DNA of 64,000 nt from Sphingopyxis sp. (GTDB lineage: Bacteria > Pseudomonadota > Alphaproteobacteria > Sphingomonadales > Sphingomonadaceae), in assembly GCA_002733865.1 (NCBI GenBank), contig NVXM01000026.1, forward strand, positions 186,001-250,000, given 5' to 3'. Shown piece after piece: positions 9,918 through 19,290 of the stretch. The translations under genes and the position numbers were made by a program. The notes beneath the pieces are model-generated. The model did not search any database. It was not told the DNA's origin and saw nothing but the letters and a program-made list of their open reading frames with translations. The stretch's first letter is position 1, and each line of letters starts with the position of its first letter.

Positions 9918-10241
9918 ATGACGAGTATTTCGCCTGAGATAGCGCCCGACTTGCGCCGCGCGACCAGATTTTCGGTCGATTTTGAAACCATCTGCGAACT
10001 TCATCAAGGCAGCGAGATTCGCGTGCGGATCGCCAATATCTCTGCAAACGGAATGATGCTGGCAGACCCGATCGACATGGAAAAAGGAGACCGGCTTATG
10101 GTCCGCCTGCCAGTGGCCGGCCGCATCGAAGCCTTTTTGGTCTGGTCTCATCAGGGACGCCATGGCTTCAAATTCGAACGGGTCATTCGGGAACCTGATT
10201 TCGTGGCCATGCTGGACAAGATCAATAGCCAGCAGAACTAA
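9918..10241 (+). CDS. PilZ-domain protein
   Basis: A single-domain PilZ protein of 107 aa and predicted c-di-GMP receptor. The N-terminal Arg motif is RRATR (about residues 13-17) and the second motif is NISANGMM (about 40-47), the [D/N]xSxxG signature that binds the dinucleotide. It lacks other domains, so it would act by binding a partner. A 91-base gap after tyrS allows its own promoter. Its stop TAA interleaves with the recG stop on the opposite strand (bases 10238-10241). Confidence 0.9.
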   Translation: MTSISPEIAPDLRRATRFSVDFETICELHQGSEIRVRIANISANGMMLADPIDMEKGDRLMVRLPVAGRIEAFLVWSHQGRHGFKFERVIREPDFVAMLDKINSQQN

Positions 10242-12295
10242 CCGCTGCGCAACAGACTGACACCCCAGTCACGCTCGAACAGGTACAGCGCTATCCGCGC
10301 TGCCTGCCCCCTTTCGCTGTCTAACCCGCCATCGCGGTCGAGCAAAAGCCGGGCGTCGTCTGTGGCTGGTCCGATCAGATCGTTGACTTGTGCAGGCGAA
10401 GCAACGCGGAAACCGGCGTCTCCGGATTGCCTTGTACCCAACAACTCCCCTGCCCCCCGCAAACGAAGATCCTCTTCCGCAATCCGAAAACCATCGTTCG
10501 TTTCCCGCATCAGGGTCAGTCTGGCGCGCGCCGTTTCGCTAAGCGTATCGCTGCGAATCAGCAAACAATTGGATTTTACACTGCCGCGCCCGACTCTGCC
10601 GCGAAGCTGATGCAATTGAGCGAGGCCGAAACGGTCGGCGGCTTCAATAATCATCAAGCTGGCATTCGGCACATCGACGCCGACTTCGATCACGGTCGTG
10701 GCAACGAGGACTTTGATCTCGTTGCGTTGAAAGCGATCCATGACCGAGTCTTTTTCGGGACCTTTCATCCGACCGTGCACCATCCCGACCTGATTGCCAA
10801 ATCGCGCTTGCAGGCTGGCTGCCCGATCTTCTGCTGCCGCCAGGTCGCTTTTTTCACTTTCGTCGATCAGCGGGCATACCCAGTACGCCTGTCCGCCGGC
10901 AGCAATATGGCGGGCCAATCCGTCCACCACATCGGACATGCGGGAATTGGAAATCACGCTGGTATCGATCGATTGCCGGCCGGGAGGCAATTCATCGATG
11001 CGCGAAACATCCATCTCGCCATATTGGCTAAGCGTCAGAGTCCGCGGAATAGGCGTTGCGGTCATCGCCAGCAGATGAGGCGTACGCTCGGCTTTCTGGG
11101 TCAGCATCAGCCGCTGCGAGACGCCGAATTTATGCTGCTCGTCGATGACAGCCACCGCGAGATTTTTGTAGCGGACATGCTCCTGAAAGATCGCGTGCGT
11201 ACCGATCAATATATCGATCGACCCATCCATCAACCCCATGAGCGTCGCTTCCCGCACTTTGCCTTTGTCGCGCCCGGTCAATATTGCGAGATTCACGGGC
11301 ACACCTGCCAGCGTCTTTTGTAAACTGCTGAAATGCTGACGCGCCAATATTTCCGTCGGTGCAAGGAAAGCGCCCTGATATCCTGCTTCCACCGCAGATA
11401 GCAGTGCCATCAGCGCGACGAGCGTCTTGCCGGAGCCGACATCACCCTGAAGCAAGCGCAACATCGGAGCACTTTGCGCGAGATCGCCTTCGATTTCGGC
11501 AATGCATCGCTGCTGTGCATTGGTGAGTTGGAAGGGCAGCACCAGCTGCTTGCGAAGCCTGCCGTCGCCCTGAACCGGCGTCCCTCTTTTTGTCCGGTTG
11601 TTTGCGCGCACCAGCATGAACGCCAGCTGGTTGGCAAAGACTTCGTCATAAGCCAGCCGGTCATCTGCATCCGCGCTTTCCGCACTGTGAAGTGCTAGGA
11701 TGCTGTCCTTCCAGCTCTTCCAGCTTTTGGTCGCCAGTTGACTTGGCTCGATCCATTCCGGCAGATCCGGAGCCAGCGCCAGCGATTGCTCGATCAATTG
11801 CCGCATCCGCGCATTGCCCAGCCCGTCGGCCAATGGATAAATGGGTTCCAGCAATGCGATAGCATTCGATTGGTCAGGATCGAGCACCTGGTCCGGATGG
11901 ACCATCTGAAGTTCATCTCCGTAACGCTCCAGCTTCCCGGAAATCACCTTGGGCTCACCCAGCGGGAGCAACTTCTTCGGCCATCCCGGATTGCGCCCGA
12001 AAAAAGTGAGGCTGATATAATTGCCCAGCTTGTCCGTTGCGTGCACCCGCAGCGGGCTGCGCGGCCCTCCCGTGCGATAGTCGACCGGGGTTACCTCGAT
12101 GATGATCGTCTCGCCGACATCGATTTCATCCAGTACATCCACACGTTTTCGGTGCATCCAGTAACTGGGTTGATGATAAAGTAGGTCTTTCACCCGCCTC
12201 AGACGCAACTTCTCGAGCGGCTTGGCCAGCACCTTGCCGACGCCCTTGAGCGACTGGGTTTCACCAAATAATGGATTGAGTATCTCGGGCCGCAT
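10238..12295 (-). CDS. recG: ATP-dependent DNA helicase RecG
   Basis: Remodels stalled forks and branched recombination intermediates. Visible parts are the N-terminal wedge/OB domain (ETIIIEVTPVDYRTGGPR), Walker A LLQGDVGSGKTLVAL near residue 285, a DEQH box (VIDEQHKFGV) near residue 388, TATPIPRT, and motif VI in the family form HQLRGRVGRG. Length is 685 aa, standard. It is transcribed opposite to sdhE-mfd, a common alphaproteobacterial arrangement. The stop overlaps that of the convergent PilZ gene by 4 bases, leaving no space for an intergenic terminator. Confidence 0.97.
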   Translation of the reverse strand: MRPEILNPLFGETQSLKGVGKVLAKPLEKLRLRRVKDLLYHQPSYWMHRKRVDVLDEIDVGETIIIEVTPVDYRTGGPRSPLRVHATDKLGNYISLTFFGRNPGWPKKLLPLGEPKVISGKLERYGDELQMVHPDQVLDPDQSNAIALLEPIYPLADGLGNARMRQLIEQSLALAPDLPEWIEPSQLATKSWKSWKDSILALHSAESADADDRLAYDEVFANQLAFMLVRANNRTKRGTPVQGDGRLRKQLVLPFQLTNAQQRCIAEIEGDLAQSAPMLRLLQGDVGSGKTLVALMALLSAVEAGYQGAFLAPTEILARQHFSSLQKTLAGVPVNLAILTGRDKGKVREATLMGLMDGSIDILIGTHAIFQEHVRYKNLAVAVIDEQHKFGVSQRLMLTQKAERTPHLLAMTATPIPRTLTLSQYGEMDVSRIDELPPGRQSIDTSVISNSRMSDVVDGLARHIAAGGQAYWVCPLIDESEKSDLAAAEDRAASLQARFGNQVGMVHGRMKGPEKDSVMDRFQRNEIKVLVATTVIEVGVDVPNASLMIIEAADRFGLAQLHQLRGRVGRGSVKSNCLLIRSDTLSETARARLTLMRETNDGFRIAEEDLRLRGAGELLGTRQSGDAGFRVASPAQVNDLIGPATDDARLLLDRDGGLDSERGQAARIALYLFERDWGVSLLRSG

Positions 12296-12354
12296 GTCTA
12301 TCCGCCTTTATACCCCCGCTGGCGCATTATGCCAGCCAAGTTGGAGCAGCAAAT

Positions 12355-12621
12355 ATGGACCGCGAGACAAGGCTGAAACGCCTGCAATTTCGCGCATGGC
12401 ATCGTGGCACACGCGAAGCCGATTTCCTGATCGGTGGTTTTTTTAATCGCTACAGTCATGCGTGGTCAGAAAAAGAGTTGGACTGGTTCGAGAGTCTGCT
12501 CGTCGAAGACGATGTCCATGTCATGGCCTGGGCGATCGGAACGCTGCCGGTGCCTCCTGCGTTTGACGGACCACAAATGGCCGCGATGCAGCGGCTCGAC
12601 TATATTGACGCGACCAAATAA
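12355..12621 (+). CDS. sdhE: FAD assembly factor SdhE (succinate dehydrogenase assembly factor 2)
   Basis: Small cytosolic protein needed for covalent FAD attachment to SdhA. The 88-aa sequence carries the family signature RGTREADFLIGGF (the conserved RGxxE) followed by WFESLLVEDDVHVMAWAIG, typical of the YgfY/Sdh5 fold. It starts with ATG at 12355, 60 bases from the divergent recG start, and mfd follows 32 bases downstream. Conservation of the recG/sdhE/mfd order supports the call. A GTG-rich 32-base gap suggests cotranscription with mfd. Confidence 0.95.
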   Translation: MDRETRLKRLQFRAWHRGTREADFLIGGFFNRYSHAWSEKELDWFESLLVEDDVHVMAWAIGTLPVPPAFDGPQMAAMQRLDYIDATK

Positions 12622-12653
12622 TATTCCTGTTCTGTAGCCAAAAGCGATCCTGA

Positions 12654-15600
12654 GTGTCTTATCTAGATAGATTATTGTCGTCCGAAAAGGGCATGACTCT
12701 GGCTGCGGTGCCGGTCGGCTATCGGCCGCTTTTCCTGTGCGAAACAGCGGTGCAGTCGGGCCGGCGGACGATGTTTGTCGCCACCGATGATGCAGCGATG
12801 AGCGCCGTGGTCGAAGCCGCGCATTTCTTCGCTCCCGATCTGGATATTATCGAGTTCCCGGCATGGGATTGCCTGCCCTATGATCGGGCATCCCCTGCTC
12901 TGCACACTACATCCGATCGGCTTGCCGCACTGGCGAAGCTTGCCGAGCCATTCACGGGTCCCCAACTGGTTGTCACAACCGTTAACGCGGTGACCCAGCG
13001 CGTGCTCGAGCCGGCCCGAATCAAGGAATTTGTCACCCGTCTGGCCCCCGGCACGACGGTCGAACAGGAAAAGCTTATCTCTTTCCTCTACGCCAACGGT
13101 TTTGTTCGCGTGGACACTGTCGCAGACAGCGGTGAATTTGCAGCCCGTGGCGGTCTCATAGATCTGTTTCCGCCAGGAGCACCGCTGCCGATCCGCATCG
13201 ACCTTTTCGGCGACGAGATTGAGACGCTGCGCGAGTTCGATCCCGCAGATCAGCGCACGGTGGGGAACATCGATGAACTGGACCTGCTGCCGGTTTCAGA
13301 ATTTCTTCTGGACGCCGACAGTATCACCCGCTTTCGCACGCGCTATCGCGACCTTTTTGGCGCCGTTTCGACAAGCGATGCGCTCTATCAGTCAATCTCG
13401 GAAGGTCGTCGTCTGGCCGGAATGGAACATTGGTTACCGCTGCTTGAAGACCGGCTGGCGACAATTTTCGACTATATGGGAGACGATTGCCTTATCTTGC
13501 GGGATGCGGCGGGCTCGGCCGCCGCAGAGGCGCAATTTGCGTCGATCGCAGATTACCATAAAAACCGGGTCGAGGCTGACAAAAGCAATCTTTCCAGTTA
13601 CCGGCCGCTCCCTCCGGAGATGCTATATCTGACCCCAGACGAATGGCGTTCGATCGAGAATGATACGCCCATTCATATTCTGAGTGAGTTTGACGAGCCG
13701 GAATCGGAAACCACATTGTCGATGTCGGTTTCATCTCCCCGCGACTTTTCGCCCGAGCGCGCCCGCAATGAGAATATTTATCAGGCCCTGAGCGCGCATC
13801 TGACAAGCCTGACAAAATCTGGAACAACGGCGATCGTCGCGAGCTACAGCAAGGGATCGCGGGCGCGTATTTTTGATCTTCTCAAAGACCACGGCGTTAC
13901 CACCGTGGTACTCTGTGATGACTGGAACGCCTGTCTGTCGGCTGACCCGGCTATCGCTCTGACCATCTTGCCGCTTTCATCCGGCTTTCGGACAGAAAGC
14001 CTGTCCCTGCTTACCGAGCAGGATATTTTCGGAGATCGCTTGGTTCGCAAATCCAAGCGGCGCAAGAGCAGCGATGCCTTCATCGAAGAATTGTCGGCGC
14101 TCAGCCAAGGCGATCTGGTTGTCCATCTCGAGCATGGTATCGGGCTGTACGAAGGCATAGTTTCGATCCCGGTCGGCACCAGCCCGCACGACTGTGTCCA
14201 CCTGAAATATGCCGGAGGCGACAAGCTTTACGTGCCGGTCGAGAATATCGATGTGCTCAGCCGCTATGGTGAAGGCGGGGACAGTGTTGTCCTTGACCGG
14301 CTCGGGGGTGAAGGCTGGCAAAGACGCAAGTCGAAGCTGAAAGAACGCATTCGGGCGATTGCGCACGAACTGCTTCGCACGGCAGCGGCACGGGCGTTGC
14401 AACCGGCGACTCCAGCCCGCGTCGAGGCCTCCGAAATGGCCGGTTTTGTCGATCGCTTCCCCTATCAGGAAACCGATGATCAACAACAGGCGATAGAGGA
14501 AGTGCTTGGAGACATGGCATCTGGCAAGGCTATGGATCGCCTGGTCTGCGGGGATGTCGGCTTTGGCAAGACCGAGGTCGCCATGCGCGCCGCTTTTGCA
14601 GCGGCTATGGCCGGAATGCAGGTCGCGATCATCGCACCAACCACGCTGCTTGCTCGGCAGCATTTCAACAATTTCGAAGAACGTTTCCGTCCATTCCCGG
14701 TAAAAATTGGCCGCCTTTCACGTCTGGTACCGCCTGCAGAAGCCAAGAAGACCAAGGAAGGCCTGGCCAGTGGCGAAGTCGATATTGTCATCGGCACCCA
14801 TGCTCTGCTCGCCAAATCCATCGAATTCGAGCGCCTCGGCTTGATCATCATTGATGAAGAGCAGCGCTTTGGCGTGACCCACAAGGAGCGGCTCAAGGCG
14901 ATGAAGGCCGAAGTCCATGTCTTGACCCTCACCGCTACGCCGATCCCGCGCACCCTGCAAATGGCGATGACCGGGATGCGCGAACTTTCGGTCATCCAGA
15001 CGCCGCCAGTCGATCGGCTCGCGGTCCGCACTTATGTCATGCCATGGGACCCGGTGCCGCTCCGCGAGGCATTGCTGCGTGAACATTATCGTGGCGGCCA
15101 GTCCTTCATAGTGGTTCCGCGTATCGCCGACCTCCCGGACATCGAAGATTTTCTCAAGAAACATGCTCCGGAATTGACGTATGTTGTCGCCCACGGCCAG
15201 ATGAGTCCCGCAACCGTCGAAGAGCGGATGTCCGCCTTTTACGACCGCAAATATGATGTATTGCTCTCAACCACGATTGTCGAAAGTGGTCTGGACATTC
15301 CGAGCGCAAACACGCTGGTCATCCACCGCGCCGATCGGTTCGGACTGGCCCAGCTTTATCAACTCAGAGGGCGCGTCGGCCGGTCGAAAACGCGGGCATA
15401 CGCCTATATGATCACGCCAAAGGACCGGGTGATCACCGAAAAGGCGGAGAAGCGCCTTAAAATTCTCGGCGATCTCGACAGTCTTGGAGCCGGCTTTGAA
15501 CTCGCGAGCCATGATCTCGACATCCGCGGTGCCGGTAATCTGCTGGGCGACGAGCAATCCGGTCATATCAAGGAAGTCGGCTTCGAATTATACCAGTCGA

Positions 15601-16124
15601 TGCTGGAAGACGCCATTCTCGAAGCTAAGGCCAAGGGCTCCGGCATGCCCGTTCAGACCGACGGCTTTTCCCCGCAGATCACCGTCGACGCACCGATTCT
15701 GATCCCCGAAGAATATGTCCCGGACCTGTCTCTGCGCATGGGTCTTTATCGCCGGATGAACGGCCTCAAGACGCTGCAGGAAATCGAATCCTTCGCGGCA
15801 GAAATGATCGACCGGTTCGGCGACCTGCCGATCCAGACCGACAATCTGCTGAAGCTCATGCATATCAAGATGAATTGCGTAAAGGCACACATCGCGAAAA
15901 TAGAAATGGGTCCACGCGGCGCTCTGGTGACATTTCAGAACGACACATTCCCCAACGTCCAGGGGCTTCTCGACTATGTCGAACGGCTCAAGGGAACCGC
16001 GCGCATTCGCCCCGACAACAAGCTGTTCATTGAACGCAAGTGGCGTGATCCCAAGTCTCGCTTGCACGGGCTGACCCAGCTGACCACAGGCCTGTCAAAA
16101 CTGGCGGAGCGAACCACCGGCTAG
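12654..16124 (+). CDS. mfd: Transcription-repair coupling factor Mfd
   Basis: Removes RNA polymerase stalled at DNA lesions and recruits UvrA. It starts with GTG (MSYLDRLLSS). The order of parts is an N-terminal UvrB-like module, a CarD/RNA-polymerase-interacting domain (QGDLVVHLEHGIGLYEGI near residue 485), translocase Walker A GDVGFGKTEVAMR near 632, DEEQRFGV near 733, TATPIPRTLQMAM, HRADRFGLAQLYQLRGRVGR, then the C-terminal TRCF domain (LGAGFELASHDLDIRGAGN). Length is 1156 aa, standard. Its TAG stop shares the bases CTAG with the TAG stop of the convergent EAL gene. Confidence 0.98.
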   Translation: MSYLDRLLSSEKGMTLAAVPVGYRPLFLCETAVQSGRRTMFVATDDAAMSAVVEAAHFFAPDLDIIEFPAWDCLPYDRASPALHTTSDRLAALAKLAEPFTGPQLVVTTVNAVTQRVLEPARIKEFVTRLAPGTTVEQEKLISFLYANGFVRVDTVADSGEFAARGGLIDLFPPGAPLPIRIDLFGDEIETLREFDPADQRTVGNIDELDLLPVSEFLLDADSITRFRTRYRDLFGAVSTSDALYQSISEGRRLAGMEHWLPLLEDRLATIFDYMGDDCLILRDAAGSAAAEAQFASIADYHKNRVEADKSNLSSYRPLPPEMLYLTPDEWRSIENDTPIHILSEFDEPESETTLSMSVSSPRDFSPERARNENIYQALSAHLTSLTKSGTTAIVASYSKGSRARIFDLLKDHGVTTVVLCDDWNACLSADPAIALTILPLSSGFRTESLSLLTEQDIFGDRLVRKSKRRKSSDAFIEELSALSQGDLVVHLEHGIGLYEGIVSIPVGTSPHDCVHLKYAGGDKLYVPVENIDVLSRYGEGGDSVVLDRLGGEGWQRRKSKLKERIRAIAHELLRTAAARALQPATPARVEASEMAGFVDRFPYQETDDQQQAIEEVLGDMASGKAMDRLVCGDVGFGKTEVAMRAAFAAAMAGMQVAIIAPTTLLARQHFNNFEERFRPFPVKIGRLSRLVPPAEAKKTKEGLASGEVDIVIGTHALLAKSIEFERLGLIIIDEEQRFGVTHKERLKAMKAEVHVLTLTATPIPRTLQMAMTGMRELSVIQTPPVDRLAVRTYVMPWDPVPLREALLREHYRGGQSFIVVPRIADLPDIEDFLKKHAPELTYVVAHGQMSPATVEERMSAFYDRKYDVLLSTTIVESGLDIPSANTLVIHRADRFGLAQLYQLRGRVGRSKTRAYAYMITPKDRVITEKAEKRLKILGDLDSLGAGFELASHDLDIRGAGNLLGDEQSGHIKEVGFELYQSMLEDAILEAKAKGSGMPVQTDGFSPQITVDAPILIPEEYVPDLSLRMGLYRRMNGLKTLQEIESFAAEMIDRFGDLPIQTDNLLKLMHIKMNCVKAHIAKIEMGPRGALVTFQNDTFPNVQGLLDYVERLKGTARIRPDNKLFIERKWRDPKSRLHGLTQLTTGLSKLAERTTG

Positions 16125-18118
16125 TTGCTACGCAGCGCAAAGGCTTCAAATTCGTCCGGTGAAAGGGGTCCTGACCTTAGAAACCCCTGGAAATATTCGC
16201 AGCCCTGTTCTGCGAGGGTGTTGAGCTGGGCTTCCGTTTCCACACCTTCAGCGATGACGCTCAAATCCAGGCTGTGGGCCATGTCGATTATCGATCGCAC
16301 GACAACCTGGTCCTTCTTCGACCCACTGATGTCACCCGTCAGGCCGCTGTCGATTTTTATATAATCCACCGGCAATTCCTTGAGATAGGACAGGCTGCTG
16401 TAGCCGGTCCCGAAATCGTCAATCGCGATGGATATATTCCCCTCACGCAGGCGGTCCAGTTTCTTGGCTGAAACCGACAGGTTGCCGATCAATTCCGATT
16501 CGGTGATTTCAAGCGTCAGACGCCCTGGTTCGAATCCGGCAATATCGATCTGCCGCAGCATATCATCGTCAAACGTCGCAGTCGCCAAATCGCTGGCCGT
16601 AACATTGATGGAAAGACGCAAAAAACTGAGGCTGGCTGGCCAATTGGCGGCCAGTGTCAGAGCCTGTTTATGGATTTGCGCAGAAAGAGACTCCATCATC
16701 CCTGCCCGTTCCGCGACCGCAAAAAGCGTTGCCGCACCCAACAGGCCATATTCGGGGTGCTCCCAGCGCGCCAAGGCTTCCGCGCCGGCCAGTTGCCCGG
16801 TATCGACCTTTATCTGGGGTTGGAAAGCGATGACGATTTCGCCGCGGGCCATGGCTCCTGCCAATTGCTCTTCCAGCAGCTCTTCCAGATGGACATCCGC
16901 TTCCGGCACTGTGCTGAAGTTGATGGGCAGAGCATCTGCAGAGGTCGCCTCGGCGAGAGCCAGCACGGCTTTCCTGATCAGAGTCTTCGCACTGGAACCA
17001 TTGGTTCCGATCGCGACCCCTGCCCGCGCCACAGCATTGATCGGCCGCCCCTCAAGCCCGAGGTCGCTAAAGACGCTGGCGATCAAGTCATTGGTGAAGT
17101 TCGAAACATCGTCATCGGGAATGTCCGCCAGCGCTATCAGAAAATTCTGACCGTCCAGACGAGCAACCAGATGCGGTCCTGCATATCGGCGCTGCGTCTG
17201 ATCCATCAGCTTGTGCCCGACTATCCTGAGCAATTGGTCGCCCGCATGGCGCCCAAAAGCGGCGTTGATCATTCGGAAATTTTTGATGCCGATAGCGATC
17301 AGCGTCACTTGGCTGCCAGCCTCCAGGGCTTGTTCTATCCAGGTGCCGGCGGACGTCGTATTCCGCAGCCCGGAAAACAGATCCCTCCCGGTCCAGTCAG
17401 GACCGTCCCCGTTGCCTGCAAGAAATTCAATCCGGCCAACGATCTTTCCATCCGCTCTGTAAAGGTGGTGGATCACCTTTCGGCCGTTAAACCGGTGAGG
17501 AACGGCCGCCTGTCTGGAGCCATCGCGCAAGCGCCCCATCGCTCCCCGGACACGCTTCTTTTCCTCACCAGACAGAGTGCGATAGATACCGCTCACGGGA
17601 TAAGTAGTAAAATCAATATCGCTGGCTGCCGCCAAGAGGCTATCGCTTATCCAATAATCACTCATCGAGCCGATGGTCATGGACCATTGCAAATCCGCAT
17701 AGGTTAGCAGGGATTGCTCATCTATTGCCTGCTCGGCACCCCCGCGAAAATTTTCGACGTAGCGAAAGGCATATTTGATCGACTGCTCCAAATCGGCGCC
17801 ACTGACGGCGAAATCCAGATAATGGGTTGCTCCCGCATCGAAACAGCGCGCAGCAATTTCATGACTGTGGTTGCTGTCGAGCAGTGCCAATACGGCTATG
17901 CCACCCTCCACTGCATTGGCAGAAAGCGCTTCGATCGCTTCCAGGCCGGTTTTTTCTGAATGCCGGACATCAATCACGGCGATCATTGCGCCGGCGGAAA
18001 AAAACCGAGCGCGGAGATTGTCGGACCGGCGAGCCGAATGGACCCGCCATCCGAAAGAGGCAATTTCTGCCGCCAGGGGATCGCGCTGGTGAAACGACAG
18101 CAGAAAAAGATTTCTCAA
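16121..18118 (-). CDS. EAL-domain c-di-GMP phosphodiesterase with degenerate GGDEF and receiver-like N-terminus
   Basis: 665 residues from a TTG start at 18118 (MRNLFLLSFH); no in-frame ATG lies upstream. The N-terminal 120 residues have a receiver-like pattern, with a candidate phosphoacceptor Asp in MIAVIDVRHSE but no acidic pair, so it is probably a pseudo-receiver. A GGDEF-like domain has DGQNF where GGDEF should be and is therefore not a cyclase. The EAL domain keeps the catalytic set: EALARWEHP, SINVTASDL, LEITESEL, IDDFGTGYSSL, DYIKID, IAEGVETE and YFQGFLRSGPL. It should hydrolyse c-di-GMP to pGpG, perhaps tuned by GTP binding to the GGDEF-like part. The stop shares CTAG with mfd. Confidence 0.9.
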   Translation of the reverse strand: MRNLFLLSFHQRDPLAAEIASFGWRVHSARRSDNLRARFFSAGAMIAVIDVRHSEKTGLEAIEALSANAVEGGIAVLALLDSNHSHEIAARCFDAGATHYLDFAVSGADLEQSIKYAFRYVENFRGGAEQAIDEQSLLTYADLQWSMTIGSMSDYWISDSLLAAASDIDFTTYPVSGIYRTLSGEEKKRVRGAMGRLRDGSRQAAVPHRFNGRKVIHHLYRADGKIVGRIEFLAGNGDGPDWTGRDLFSGLRNTTSAGTWIEQALEAGSQVTLIAIGIKNFRMINAAFGRHAGDQLLRIVGHKLMDQTQRRYAGPHLVARLDGQNFLIALADIPDDDVSNFTNDLIASVFSDLGLEGRPINAVARAGVAIGTNGSSAKTLIRKAVLALAEATSADALPINFSTVPEADVHLEELLEEQLAGAMARGEIVIAFQPQIKVDTGQLAGAEALARWEHPEYGLLGAATLFAVAERAGMMESLSAQIHKQALTLAANWPASLSFLRLSINVTASDLATATFDDDMLRQIDIAGFEPGRLTLEITESELIGNLSVSAKKLDRLREGNISIAIDDFGTGYSSLSYLKELPVDYIKIDSGLTGDISGSKKDQVVVRSIIDMAHSLDLSVIAEGVETEAQLNTLAEQGCEYFQGFLRSGPLSPDEFEAFALRSN

Positions 18119-18303
18119 TCCGATCGGATGGCCGTCAGAGATGGATGATTCTAAGACTTTAAAACTCCTAATCCTCGTTGGTCGCCGCCGCGATTTTCGG
18201 CCGAACGACTATCCTTTTCCGTAGCAACAAAACCTTTATATGCCGTTGCCTGCCCTTCCGGAACAGGCTAGCCTTATACCATTGGAACAACATGAGGCGA
18301 CCA

Positions 18304-19290
18304 ATGCAAGACGGGTTTGGACGCAAAATTGATTATCTGCGGATTTCGGTCACTGACCGATGCAATTTCCGCTGCCAATATTGCATGTCCGAGAAGATGA
18401 CGTTCATGCCAAAATCCGAGCTGCTGACGCTGGAAGAAATCACTCTGATAGCGGAACGGTTCATTGGCCATGGCATCCGTAAAATCCGCCTTACCGGTGG
18501 AGAACCTCTGGTTCGGCGCGACATGAAAGACGTTATTACCCGTCTCGGCCGCAAAGTCGCGTCCGGTGAGCTCGAAGAGCTGACCCTGACGACCAACGGC
18601 TCGCTGCTAACGGAATATGCCGACCATCTCGCCACGCATGGCGTGCGGCGGATCAACGTCAGCATGGACACGCTGAATCCGGAGCGCTTTGCTGAAATCA
18701 CCCGCGGTGCCGATGTGAACATCGTTCTTGATGGTGTCAGAGCCGCGCAGTCCGCCGGGATCAAGGTCAAGATAAACATGGTCGCCCTGCGGAATTTCAA
18801 CGAATCCGATCTCCTGCCAATGGCCGAATATTGCGCGGCCAACGGCCATGATCTGACGGTTATCGAAACCATGCCGCTCGGCGATGTCGGTGCCGATCGC
18901 AATCTGGCCCATATTTCCGCAGACGAATTTTTAGAGCCGCTGAGCAAGCGATATGCGATCACCCCGATTGCCCATCGCAGCGCCGGTCCGGCGCGCTATG
19001 TTGAGGTCGAACCGCTCGGCCTCCGGATGGGACTGATCACACCGCTCAGCAACAATTTCTGCGACGATTGCAACCGGCTCCGCCTCACTACCGATGGCAA
19101 GATATTCATGTGCCTCGGTCACAACGCCCATGTCGACTTGCGGGCTGCCGTCCGAAAGGATGGCATCCCTGCCGTTGACCAACTGCTTCAACAGGCTCTA
19201 AAGCTCAAACCACAGCGGCATGATTTCAATGCGCAGCTGGATGGGTCCGCAGAGATATTGGAGCGTCATATGAACGTCACAGGCGGATGA
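18304..19290 (+). CDS. moaA: GTP 3',8-cyclase MoaA
   Basis: First step of molybdenum cofactor synthesis: a radical SAM enzyme converting GTP to 3',8-cyclo-7,8-dihydro-GTP. The start chosen is the ATG at 18304 (MQDGFGRKIDYLR), with GAGG 7 bases upstream. The SAM cluster motif CNFRCQYC gives Cys 20, 24 and 27. The C-terminal cluster is CDDCNRLRLT (Cys 253, 256) plus the Cys of KIFMCLG. The chain ends with the conserved Gly-Gly (VTGG). Length is 328 aa. The stop overlaps the nadK start by ATGA. moaB, another cofactor gene, is at 41.4 kb. Confidence 0.96.
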   Translation: MQDGFGRKIDYLRISVTDRCNFRCQYCMSEKMTFMPKSELLTLEEITLIAERFIGHGIRKIRLTGGEPLVRRDMKDVITRLGRKVASGELEELTLTTNGSLLTEYADHLATHGVRRINVSMDTLNPERFAEITRGADVNIVLDGVRAAQSAGIKVKINMVALRNFNESDLLPMAEYCAANGHDLTVIETMPLGDVGADRNLAHISADEFLEPLSKRYAITPIAHRSAGPARYVEVEPLGLRMGLITPLSNNFCDDCNRLRLTTDGKIFMCLGHNAHVDLRAAVRKDGIPAVDQLLQQALKLKPQRHDFNAQLDGSAEILERHMNVTGG

